Of a stretch of 64,000 bases of DNA, positions 1-10,077 are shown piece after piece. Made by a program: the position numbers and the translations under genes. The stretch is from the NCBI GenBank assembly GCA_023897205.1, contig JAHWDD010000005.1, positions 3,224,001 to 3,288,000 on the forward strand. Reading direction: 5' to 3'. Origin of the DNA: Exophiala sp. HKRS030. Taxonomy: Eukaryota > Ascomycota > Eurotiomycetes > Chaetothyriales > Herpotrichiellaceae. How positions within the stretch are numbered: the first letter of the stretch is position 1; the number at the start of each line of letters is the position of its first letter. The notes beneath the pieces are model-generated. The model worked only from the letters and a program-made list of their open reading frames with translations, ran no database searches and was not told the origin of the DNA.

Positions 1-153
1 GAGTTGTTTGCTAAGACGGGTGTGAGGACTTGGAACAATAATGTGCCTATGAAGGATGCAAATCAGACCATTGTCGATCAGGAAAATGGAAAGGCCAGGT
101 ATAGATATGTCCTGTGCAATGAGAAGCACATCAAGGAGGTCAAGTACGATTAA
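1..153 (+). CDS. C-terminal end of an unidentified protein (5' truncated by window)
   Basis: Frame 1 is open from the first base to a TAA at 151-153 and encodes about 50 residues ending in ...KHIKEVKYD. The segment is hydrophilic and Lys/Asn-rich, with no membrane segment or motif I recognise. It is placed as the last exon of a gene that begins to the left of the window because the codons look ordinary and there is no internal stop. I do not recognise the family. A chance open frame of 50 codons is possible. Confidence 0.45.
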   Translation, partial: ELFAKTGVRTWNNNVPMKDANQTIVDQENGKARYRYVLCNEKHIKEVKYD

Positions 154-967
154 GCTGAGAGCGAATGAAAATGGAATAGGTTGATGGGAAATGATTCGGG
201 GCGTTCTAGGTTTGACTGCTCTTGACGAAGCCAATAGTATACCTTTATGAATGGATATAGATATACTCTCACGTACTTCATCAGTGAGCCACACAGATGT
301 TAAAACAAAAAACTTGGCATCCCTAGGCGCTTTTGATATATTCACTGAAAAGTGCTATGATCAAACATTGCAACGCAACCGATTTGTGTACTCATGACTT
401 TGAAAAAGCAAGAGCAGAAGGACTTAGTAAGCAGATCAGACAGGTGTAGTAGCACATCTTGCCACATCACATAATCTGATCCTCGAACATGTCATTCGGC
501 CAGGTCTCGTCAGGGTTCGTGCGAGCTGGGAGGGAGAAGAAAACGTCACGCGCCGCGGTCCTGTTTTAGGGTGCGGCGTAAACGATACGGCCGCATGCTG
601 ATTGATCCTTTGAATCCTTCAGGAAGAATTGACGAAGGATTTGCGGCATTCTTGGAAGTCTAGAAGTTGAGCGTGGCGGAAATGCATTCGAAGTAGCCTG
701 TAGGTAAGCGAGCCTTGCCGCTCCATTTGCGTTCGGCAATGTTGCCTCGTCGGTCGACTAACAGTTGTTGACAATTGGTTAATGCAGCCTAGCTTGCATG
801 GTCACTTAGTGTACAATGAGTTTACTTAGTTGATGACCACCGTCCGTCTACCCCCGATACATGTCAGATTTTTGAGGCAACGGGAAATTTCTATCATGTT
901 CGTGAGGTTGAGGTGATAAACGAGGGACAAATCTCCATGACTCCTCCACCAAATTTCTGAGGAGGAT
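154..967. other. Intergenic: 3' flank of the left gene and promoter of the hydrolase gene
   Basis: No open frame of note and no RNA gene seen. GC-rich patches (about 545-600) and a moderately AT-rich part follow. The 100 bases before the ATG at 968 are presumably leader. No clear TATA box was identified. Confidence 0.5.
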
Positions 968-2364
968 ATGGCGTTGCCTAAGCGCAATTTCAGCTTCACC
1001 ATCCCAAGCGTTCACGATGACATCGAACTGGATTGCCGCTTGTATTACCCACGAAGAAGTGAACAGAACTTTGGGCTATTTGGCAAGGCTTTTGCAGTCT
1101 TTGCACATCCCTATGCACCGCTTGGTGGGTCGTATGATGACCCGATCGTGGCACTGGCAGCTGGCACTCTGCTACGGCATGGATGTATTCTGATCACGTT
1201 CAATTTCAGGTGAGATAGACGTTTGCTGGCCAAAGCATTTTATGGGTCGTGAGTTTTCTGATCATGAGTAATGGGTTTAGGGGAGCATCAGGTTCAGCCG
1301 GGAAAACATCTTGGTCCGGCAAGCCTGAACTGGCTGATTATGTTTCGGTCTATGGATTTGCCCTGTGCTACATTGATGCAGTCTTTCGTCCCCAGGAGAG
1401 TGGAACTGCGATTACTCGACCTACGACAGCGAATTTGCCATTACTCATCCTGGGCGGATACTCGTATGGGTCAATGATCGCGAGTCATTTACCAAATCTG
1501 GAGTTGGTAATGGCAATGTTCAAAACGCCGCTTGCAGATTCGGCTGAAAGCGAGATCAAATCTCGAGCAGAGGACCTGGCTCGTGATGCGAGGGCTTTCC
1601 TCGATATGTATGGTGGCGGCATGAAATTGTCAATATCACGTGGTCGGCGGAGGAATATAGAGGAGTCTAAGAAACAGCTGCCTCAGTCTCAGCCAGTCAC
1701 TATTGGCGGATACGAGTCAGCCGCGGCTAGTCGTCGTGTGAGCCGCGAGTCATCTCGACGAAGCATTGATGGTGAGAGAGTCAGGCAAAGCATTGACAGA
1801 GTGCGGCATAAGATCAGTGTTCGGCATGCTAGTTCTCTGCCAGGATCGCCAAAGAAGACGGACGAGTCGGCGGCACATCCAAAAGATTCGGCAATTGTCC
1901 CGATTGTGCCCAGAGTGGCATACCTATTGATATCTCCACTACTTTCACCGGTCGCAGGATTTACCACCGTGTTCTCCAAGCTCAAGTTCATACCGAAGCA
2001 TCTAGATATGTCCGATCCCGCCAAGAAGCATCATGGTGGAGAGTTTGATGAACTTAGCCGGCATTCCTGTTTGTGTATTTATGGGAGTAAAGACGTCTTT
2101 ACGTCGGACAGTAGATTGCAGAAATGGACGGAAGATTTAAGGGTGAGGTCCAAATCCGAGTTTGTGTCAATCAGGACAAACTCTGGTCATTTCTGGAACG
2201 ATGCCGAAGGCATTATTTGCCTACAACAAGGCATTCTAGATTGGCTTGGAAAGCTGATGCCACCGACTGACCTGAGGCCATCCACAGACGGTGGTCGGAC
2301 CGATGTAAATGAGCACAATGGGATACATCAGGTAGACCAGCTTCAGAACTCTGCATCAGCATGA
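968..2364 (+). CDS. alpha/beta hydrolase (COG2945/YMR210W-like), two exons
   Basis: Exon 1 is 968-1209 and exon 2 is 1281-2364. The 71-nt intron 1210-1280 has a GTGAGA donor and TTTAG acceptor, giving 441 residues with no frame problem. The splice restores the conserved strand-turn FNFRG(A)SGSAG typical of this hydrolase group. The nucleophile elbow GYSYG puts the catalytic Ser at residue 142; Asp352 (YGSKD) and His384 (SGHFW) complete a plausible triad. A Ser/Arg-rich low-complexity insert at roughly residues 190-270 lies between core strands and is probably a disordered lid. There is no signal peptide, so it is probably cytosolic. Substrate unknown; esterase or short acyl hydrolase activity is inferred from the fold only. 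Confidence 0.82.
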
Positions 2365-3742
2365 ATACTATGGGATATACTTTCGGACTGTGACTTTTGT
2401 CATGTTTGGTTGACCAAGGAGAAAACAACAGCGTGACTTGGCGAAGAAGACTGTCCCATGTGTGTAGCTAGGCCGGAGACGAGAAGGTCAAAGAAGGAAC
2501 GAGAAGAGAAGAGTCAGCCTTGTCAAGTCGGTCCTGAGGCATGTCGGACCGAAGTAGACGCGGAGTCCCCAGGGCTTCCCGTTCAATCATATAGAGTCAG
2601 ATGGAGCCAGATGGGCAAGATGCTGAAATGCGAGGCTCGTGAGTGGTGAACCACAATCGTCAACTTGCATGTGATCGTGCGTTTTTTCAAGGTTGCGCAA
2701 AGCACATGCAACTGCAGATGATTGCCGTTCCCAGTTGAAGGCCCCATTAAGGATTAGATACATCACGAGGTCAAGAATTGAGCATCAGCAGGTCAAAGAT
2801 GACAGTTGACATGTTCTTCTACGTGGACACCCTCAAACTTCAACACCAAAGGTCTCGTGCACCAATCATTCTCTGTGCCATTCCAGCGGCTGAAGTCTTT
2901 GATGCCCGAAAGAAGGGAGACGTGGCTATGCCGTGTCTGTTTTGGGTCTTTGCACAAAGAGATGAGTGAAGGCCTTGTGATGAATCGATCGCTGATATGA
3001 CAGAAAGGTCGTCATCTCTATCTACCGAAATCCTAATCAAGTGACACTCGACTCTCCACCACTGGTGAGAACTCTTGTCCTCGTGTGTCTGCTGGTTTCT
3101 TGTCTCGGTCGGTAGGGCAATCGGCGGAATTCGATCCCCACGCCAAACCCTTAGCGAACATGGGGATTTCGAGTCGCTCGATTCGACAGCGACGGCGGGC
3201 CCGTCTTTGTTTCTTCTCCACGAAGACACTTGCGGAGTGCTCTCACACACCAATTCCTTTGATGCCACACACTTTCCACCATTTTCCAAGACTTGCTCAC
3301 CGTTAACTAGTTTAGTGATTAAAGTATTCAGACTAAGCAATGGTCCACTTCAAACACTGACTCCCTCGAGACCCGGGGCGCCTGGAGGCCTCGGGCTGAT
3401 TTGAACTTTCGAGATCTCCGGCCCTATTCCGGAAATAACAATGACGCATTTCCTTTATCATCTGCCACTCTCTGGTCCGGTACCCGAGATCTCTTGTAGG
3501 TCACAATCTCCTTACTGCGTTTCTTGAGTTGGTATAAACATTTCCATTCTTTCCGATTCTGCCTATTGTCAATATTGCCTCTGTTCGTGTGACCACTTGA
3601 CCATGATGCCACAAACAACCCTGTGACGGTACCAGCTCGACAAGAATCTGTTGCATGGTCCCCTCCTCTCCTCTCTATTACTACAGGAACCAGCCTACAG
3701 AGTTTACCATTCTACATTCATGGCCACTTTGGCAATCTCGAT
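2365..3742. other. Intergenic and leader of the patatin lipase
   Basis: Only short overlapping frames without family features. The final 140 bases hold several ATGs ahead of the chosen lipase start (for example 3603, 3606 and 3654), the first of which opens a 7-codon frame ending at 3626. This indicates either upstream ORFs or an unrecognised 5' exon. Nothing else is seen. Confidence 0.4.
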
Positions 3743-5740
3743 ATGTCTACCATCCTCACCCTCCCTGTTCCGAGTCGTCAGCTCCTCTGGAGTTGCACGG
3801 GAACCTCGGCCGACCTCATCAAGAGATTCTCCCCCAACAAGACATTGGCAAATGTCGCAGAGGAGATAGCCAGATATTGCAAGGGCAGTGATGTTCCTGA
3901 AACCCAAGAACAACTATACCTGCGGCGCATGAGAGATGCCACCAATCTGGCCGAGTATGAGGAATGCACCGTGGCCCTGGACGAATTGCAAGGCCACAAT
4001 GCATGGAAGAGAGAAAAGACATCTATAGAGACTGACTACAAACCCTCACTAATCGAAGCACATGGCGAAGCCTTGCGCAAGGCTATTGCCTCGTCGGATC
4101 TGGGTGCGTTGCACCACCACTTGCGGACTGGCATCAGTCGAGACCTGGGTGGGATGAATTCTTTACGCTTATACAAGCATTCATGGTTTGGTACCAAAGT
4201 CCTGATAGACGACTACATCAACACCGTTCTTGAGGCCATCGATGCTTTTGTAGATCAGATCATTCGGTGCGACCTATCCACTAAAGACACGCGTGATTAC
4301 CTGCAATCATTAGAGGACGCCATGAAATTCTACGGTCGGTCTGCATTGACTCTTTCTGGAGGAGCAATTCTTGGTATGAAGCATGTCGGCGTGGTCAAGA
4401 CGCTGTGGGAAGCCGACCTCTTACCAAACGTCATTTCGGGGGCATCTGCAGGGGCGATCGTAGCAGCCATCGTGGGAACGGCCACAGATGAAGCCATGTA
4501 CGATATCTTGGAGCGGTTTCCGCACTCGGATTTGGCAGTATTCGACCCAGACTCACCCGGCCGCTTTGACTGGGCCATCCAGCGAGTGCGAACATTTGCG
4601 AACACCGGGCGTTTCTTCAGCATGAGTAATTTGGAGAGAGTCATGAAGATGTGGTTGGGCAACATCACTTTCCGAGAAGCACATTACAAAACCGGTCGGA
4701 CACTGAATATCTGTGTATCGAGTTCCGATAGCGACGAGCCTCGATTGCTGAATTTTGTCACTGCCCCAGATGTCTATGTGTGGTCAGCTGTGTGTGCGTC
4801 TTGTGCAGTGCCGCATGTGTTTGCCCCGGTTGACATCTACGAAAAAGACCCCGTGTCAAAGAAGTCCAAACTCTGGATGAAGAATGCCAAACAGACTTTC
4901 GTCGATGGGTCGTTGGATCATGACATCCCAATGAGGAGATTGTCGCAAATGTTCAACGTCAACTTTTTCATCGTCTCACAGGTGAATCCCCACGTACGCA
5001 TGTTTCTCGAACGAGAAGAAGAATTTCTTGGTAAGCAACCGCGCACGGTCAAACACCAGAGGCACCCTGGTCACACATTCAAGGATACCGTCAGATTAGA
5101 GCTGATACATCGAGCACAACAAATTAAAGATTTGGGCGTCCCCCGCCTGCTATCCCGGTGGGGCTCGGTATTACAACAACGATATACGGGTGATATCAAC
5201 ATATTTCCAGAGATTGAGAATGGCGAGTACCTCAAACTCATGACTAACCCAACGGCGGATTATATGATCAAGGCCACAGTAGCGGGAGAACGGGCAACAT
5301 GGCCCAAAATGTGTCGTATCAAGAATTGTGTCGCGATCGAGATCGCCCTGCTGCGAGCAATGCACACTCTACGAGAAAGAATCAATTTTGGGCCGGAAGC
5401 CCGGGCGGCGCGTGAAGCAGGACGGTCACGAAGCCGAGGCCGGACTTCACGAGGACGGTCTGCCAAACCATCATTTCTAAGAAGGAGGAGTCTAAGCATC
5501 GAATCCCCTACTGTCATTGAGGGGCTGTCAGCACCATCGCAACCGTTGAGGGTTCGGCGCAATGCGAGCATGAACAACATTATATTGAGGCCAATGACGC
5601 TATCTGCCACTCCCCCTGCAACCACACCTTTGATCTCGCCTCAGGTTAGCGGAGAGCATGATTTAATTGGAGAGGCGATGGCAATGACCACGATGGCGGC
5701 TTCAGAGAACCATATCATAGTGAATGGGGAGAACCAATAG
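3743..5740 (+). CDS. patatin-like triacylglycerol lipase/phospholipase (DUF3336 + patatin; Tgl3/4/5-like)
   Basis: 665 residues from the first in-frame ATG at 3743. The frame is open further up to 3623 but has no earlier ATG, so an upstream exon is possible. An N-terminal DUF3336-type region (about residues 60-185, with the NLAEYEE and WKREK segments) precedes the patatin domain. The oxyanion stretch SGGAILGMKHVG is at about 205, the nucleophile motif GASAG has Ser235, and the dyad Asp is Asp388 in VDGS. The C-terminal 120 residues are Arg/Ser-rich and probably disordered or phosphorylated. Known Tgl relatives hydrolyse storage triacylglycerol on lipid droplets; that role is inferred here. 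No N-terminal membrane helix is visible with this start. Confidence 0.85.
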   Translation: MSTILTLPVPSRQLLWSCTGTSADLIKRFSPNKTLANVAEEIARYCKGSDVPETQEQLYLRRMRDATNLAEYEECTVALDELQGHNAWKREKTSIETDYKPSLIEAHGEALRKAIASSDLGALHHHLRTGISRDLGGMNSLRLYKHSWFGTKVLIDDYINTVLEAIDAFVDQIIRCDLSTKDTRDYLQSLEDAMKFYGRSALTLSGGAILGMKHVGVVKTLWEADLLPNVISGASAGAIVAAIVGTATDEAMYDILERFPHSDLAVFDPDSPGRFDWAIQRVRTFANTGRFFSMSNLERVMKMWLGNITFREAHYKTGRTLNICVSSSDSDEPRLLNFVTAPDVYVWSAVCASCAVPHVFAPVDIYEKDPVSKKSKLWMKNAKQTFVDGSLDHDIPMRRLSQMFNVNFFIVSQVNPHVRMFLEREEEFLGKQPRTVKHQRHPGHTFKDTVRLELIHRAQQIKDLGVPRLLSRWGSVLQQRYTGDINIFPEIENGEYLKLMTNPTADYMIKATVAGERATWPKMCRIKNCVAIEIALLRAMHTLRERINFGPEARAAREAGRSRSRGRTSRGRSAKPSFLRRRSLSIESPTVIEGLSAPSQPLRVRRNASMNNIILRPMTLSATPPATTPLISPQVSGEHDLIGEAMAMTTMAASENHIIVNGENQ

Positions 5741-6664
5741 AGATTAGGATAAATCATCATTTTCTTTTCTGAATCGTGGTCGGCGGTTTCGTAACGATAT
5801 CAGAAATGTAGCAGCAAATAAATGGAGCAATTGAGCATTGAGCACTGCCATGGAAGAGACCGTGACAGTAAGACTTTACGTTATTGAGATCAGGCATTGG
5901 TGGGAGGGAGTACCTGAGCACGAAGGTATAAAATGATTCAGGTATAGAGTGTTTCAGATACTCGCGTGCATACGGCAGATGCAGTACGGAAGACTGGTGG
6001 CTGCTATTTAGGGAAGGAGCCTGGGATGAGGGAGGGGCCAAGGATAGGTAAGAAGGCAGGAACGAAGGAGGGCGGACGGAAAGCGCAACCCTGGGTAAAA
6101 GGGGATAGACACGAGGGGAGGGAGCACTTTAAGGAGGAAGGGACGACCAGCATGTGCGCAGTGCGTGCAGTCGTCAGAGTCCAAGTTGTAACCTAGCAGT
6201 CGCATAGTCCCATAGTCATAGTCCCATAGTCCGTAGTTGGAGTGGGAGAGGGAAGGAACCAACTGGCCCGAAAGAGCAAAAATGTCAATCTGTCTATTTG
6301 CAGAAACACTCTCATTCGCATTCATCACTCATCATCCATCATCACTTGCCGACAATTGATTCATCCTCCAACCCAGTCCGTGTCAGCCAGTCCTCGTCGC
6401 TACCTGTACGACTTGCTTGAAGCTCGCGCGCCTGTCCCTGAATCAATCCGGCCAAAACCCCCATCTCTGTGTCTCTTTGCGTCTGTGCGATGCGACAGTC
6501 CTCAATCAATTTACAACTCCCTACCAGCCTGATCAACTGCAATCATGGTCCATCATCCGCCTCCTACACTTAACTCTTCTCAGATACTCGTGTAACCCAT
6601 TGCAACCCAAATGCTGCTTTTTGTCATCAACTTCCATTTTGCCATACCCTGGGTCTAGGTAGCC
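5741..6664. other. Intergenic and leader of the mRNA triphosphatase gene
   Basis: A tandem CATAGTCC repeat (about 6204-6233) and an A/G-rich tract around 6030-6140 are the only structure. The 120 bases before 6665 are pyrimidine-rich, as is common in fungal leaders. No gene seen. Confidence 0.45.
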
Positions 6665-9112
6665 ATGGACCTCAAATCCATGCTCAATGACTCTTCGGCC
6701 CAGCGACAACAACAACAACCGCCACGACTACACACTCCTCAAGCCTCTTTCGATCGTTCCATATCCATCGAATATAATCCTCCCTACGATTCACTGTCGC
6801 ACGCGATTTCGCACTCATCCCACGAAGCCAAGAAGTCCGCCTCATATCCTCCTCCTCCTCAGCCTTCCTCCGACTACCGTACCTCCGCCAATGGCTCCTA
6901 CTTTAACCTTCAGTCACCACCTCCCCAGAATTCAAACATCGTCTCAACTCCAGGTATAGCACCACCAGGAGGAGGTCCACCTATTTACGCCCAAAGTCCT
7001 GGTCCTCATGGACCTGTCAACACACCGCGAGACAACATCCCCCACAGCACCAATATCCTCAATCCTTTGTTCCCTCGCCCTCCCCATCCGGTCCATATCC
7101 AACCACGCCAGGCTCTCATCATCACCAGACGCCTTCTTCTGCTTCTACATATCATCATCCGGGTGCTTATGCTGGTTACGGGCAACCTTCTCCACGCGAC
7201 GAGATTTCTACTACAAATGGTCACGCTCATTCACATTCACAAACCATCTCTCCGCAAGCACAATTCCATCCACCGCCAGTCACTCCCTTAGGCCCTCCAA
7301 TCTCATATCCACGCCCACCCTCTCACGCTGTTCGACCTCCATCGCAGGGCCACGAAGGTTTCAGAAGATCATCGATTGGCTCCGTGGGCTCAACACATAG
7401 CAGGGACTACAACAATAACCCCAACGTCGCCCAGATCACCCACTCTCGAAGCGGAAGTGCACAAAGAAGCTATTCTGGGACGTGCGTGATCAACGAGAAA
7501 GAAGCATAGAAAGTGTTAGCCCCAAGACAATTCCCAAGCCTCCGCCTCAGCGTCAGGCAAGCGTCGGACGAATTCAGGAGATCCATTCTGATCCATACCA
7601 ATCTACACCTCCTCAACCTGTTGTGCCTCCTACACCCCTTCATCGAAGTATTCCTGGTTCGCTTGGCACACCGGACCGCATCCTGGACTTGCATGGCAAC
7701 GAAAGCACTCCTAAATCATCTTCAACTTCAGTCGAACCCAAGACTGCCGTCAGTACACATCAATCATCGCGTGCGAGCCCTGCGACCGCCCCAGCTAACA
7801 ATATGACCCCTCAGTCGATTCACTCACCACTGCCGCGTCTAACAAATTCACCGGCGGTTGCACATACTGGGCTTAAGCGAAGTGCAAGTCACCTCTCAAG
7901 TGTTCCATCCACCCCACAGCCACCGAGAAAACGACCAAGACAAGACGAAATACCTCTATGGGCACAGAGTGCTCGAACACGCGCGTTGAAATTCATCAAA
8001 GCACAAACAGTAGCGCCGGTATTCAAGCGTGAAAGTCCGGCAAAATATGACTCGCACAGTCAACCAGTCCTTCAATCAACGAATGGCCAAGGCCAATCAC
8101 TTGCACTGTCACATTCTGAAGGTGAAGCACCAACTTCGACCGTCCCTCCTGTACAAGACGGTATGATTACGGATGCGCCACACTGGGAGCCCTCGATCAC
8201 CAACGTTTCACCACAGGAGGATCTCACCAAACGAGTTTGTGACTGGATAGCTCATTTCCTGGTCAACGCCGAGACACCAACCAATGGAGCCATGTTCGAG
8301 ATTGAAGCCAAAGTGGGTGCAATCTGGGACGAGGCGAGTGGGACACGCATGAACTTGCCTGTGGACACCGAGGCGGTCTTTAGCCGAGAGAGATTCCGAG
8401 GGAAAACGAGCTTCCGCAGTTCGATGAACATGGTACGTACGAAATACTCCCTCATCCCTCCAAAAAAAACTAATCGGGTGTACAGATGCAACATAAACAG
8501 GTCAATGCATTTCTCAACAGCATTGTGGAAGAGTCGCACAAGGAAGCAGCCCATGGAAACAGAGCCCCAATCTTCTATAGTCACCCTCACGAATACGACG
8601 AATTCTATGAGCTTAGCGAGGATGGTAGGCGGAATCTGCCTCCATCAATCTTGCAGTGGATGAATCCTCGACACAAACCCAAAGTACGAAGAACAATCAA
8701 TGAAGACAACCACGAAGTGAAAGCACAGATCATCAAATCACGGATTGCCGATCTTGATGTCTATAACCCTCAAGCCGATTTTGACTATCGGATCTCCATC
8801 AGCATTGAAAGTCCGTGGGAAGGTAATCCCCAATGGCTGACGGAGATGACGGAAACTAGCCGAGATCGAAAGAAGGATCGAATGAGCTATCGTCATATGG
8901 CATACCAGATTGATTTGACCCAGGTTAGTTTTCCTAACAGTGGGGAAAAAGAACATGAATTGGAGGTGGAGATCAGCACTGAAATGGTGAGACGAGAGCT
9001 GGACAATCTGAAGGCTCAAAGACCTAGTATGTATGAGCAACTTGTTCGAGGTTTGATCGACAACGTACGAATTTTGTGCCGAAGAAGCACGGTAATCAAC
9101 AGAGGACGATGA
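6665..9112 (+). CDS. CET1: mRNA-capping enzyme subunit beta, mRNA 5'-triphosphatase (Cet1 family)
   Basis: Removes the gamma-phosphate of nascent RNA, the first step of capping, in the nucleus. The N-terminal ~400 residues are a disordered Pro/Gln/Ser region. The C-terminal tunnel domain is clear: motif A EIEAKVG, then the YRISISIES strand, MSYRH, and motif C ELEVEIS, whose glutamates bind the metal. One intron, 8433-8485 (GTACGT...TACAG, 53 nt, phase 0). Two further frame changes lie in the low-complexity half, near 7036-7045 (a C5 run) and near 7476-7520. Each is repaired by one extra base, giving 798 residues. The middle frame (7045-7475, a Pro/Ser/His-rich stretch) is coherent with both neighbours. 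An essential gene, so I read these as assembly deletions. Start chosen on the conserved MDL..ML opening. Confidence 0.85.
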
Positions 9113-10077
9113 TGAGATGAATTTGGAATAGAAAGACAAGATTGGTGATTCTTGATATGGTACTTTGCCATCAGTAATCAGAAGGGAACAACTAGGTGGG
9201 CGGCGGATATCATTCTTGACTTTTCGATACCCTTGTAATAATAAAATACTCTATGATCAAAGTCATGACACTCTCTTCGCTCCTATACCAATATTCAACC
9301 CCACCAACGAAGGCTTTAGTGGTCTCTCTATAGAAGCTTCTGAGTCAAGCCATTCCAGTGAAAATGTGCAGATCAGGTAGACAAACAGGCACACGGCATC
9401 CTTCCAGACAAACAGGACCTGAGGCGTCACTACGCCCAGACAATGTTCATTGGGCGTCGCACTGGTACTTACAGGCTCTTGAGAGGTGAAGTGGTATGAT
9501 CTCCGAGAGTAGTGAAATACATACATAGAGGAAGCGTGCGATAGTGGTATACAATGCTTCCAAATTGTCTACCAGGCACCTACCAGGCAGAGAGATATCA
9601 CTAGAAACATGTCACGTGGTGGAGACAAGAAATGTGAGGACGTCGTGGGACAGTCTGCTCAGGCGACCGCATGTTGACGTGCACCTCACGCACTCGGATT
9701 ATTATTGTTGCGGGACATTTGCAAGTGAGGCAGGTGGCATTTCCTCATCCATCCGACTTCCTGCCGACACGTCAATCTGCGCCTGAACTGGTACCTGCGC
9801 GACCACATTGTCCCATTCTTTCATCCCCCTACCATCCTTTCTTCATCATCACCCTCATCGTCTTCGAGTCAACACCTTCTCTCCTTGACTCCTCCTTCAT
9901 CTTTGTACACTAGTTCGTTCTTCTGTCACCACTTTATTCCTTGGTCACCACTACTTAATCATTGATTGTTGGGTTCCTGCGCCTCCCTCCTCCGCAACCC
10001 TCAATCAACAAATCCTAAACAGCCTCGTCATCACAACTCCCTCGCCTTTGCACCATCCACCTTAGACTTCAACCATC
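9113..10077. other. Intergenic and pyrimidine-rich leader of RPN2
   Basis: No protein family features in any frame. The 280 bases before 10078 are strongly C/T-rich, typical of a 5' leader of a well-expressed fungal gene. No RNA gene seen. Confidence 0.45.

Noticed and set aside
7482..7519. 38-nt intron in the capping triphosphatase (GTGCGT...TTAG)
   Set aside because: It would correct the frame, but it is shorter than every other intron here (47-71 nt) and has no branch-site-like sequence. A one-base loss is simpler and matches the pattern elsewhere.
8923..8945. GTTAGT...CTAACAG stretch resembling an intron in the triphosphatase
   Set aside because: Only 17 nt; reading through it gives the conserved spacing up to ELEVEIS.
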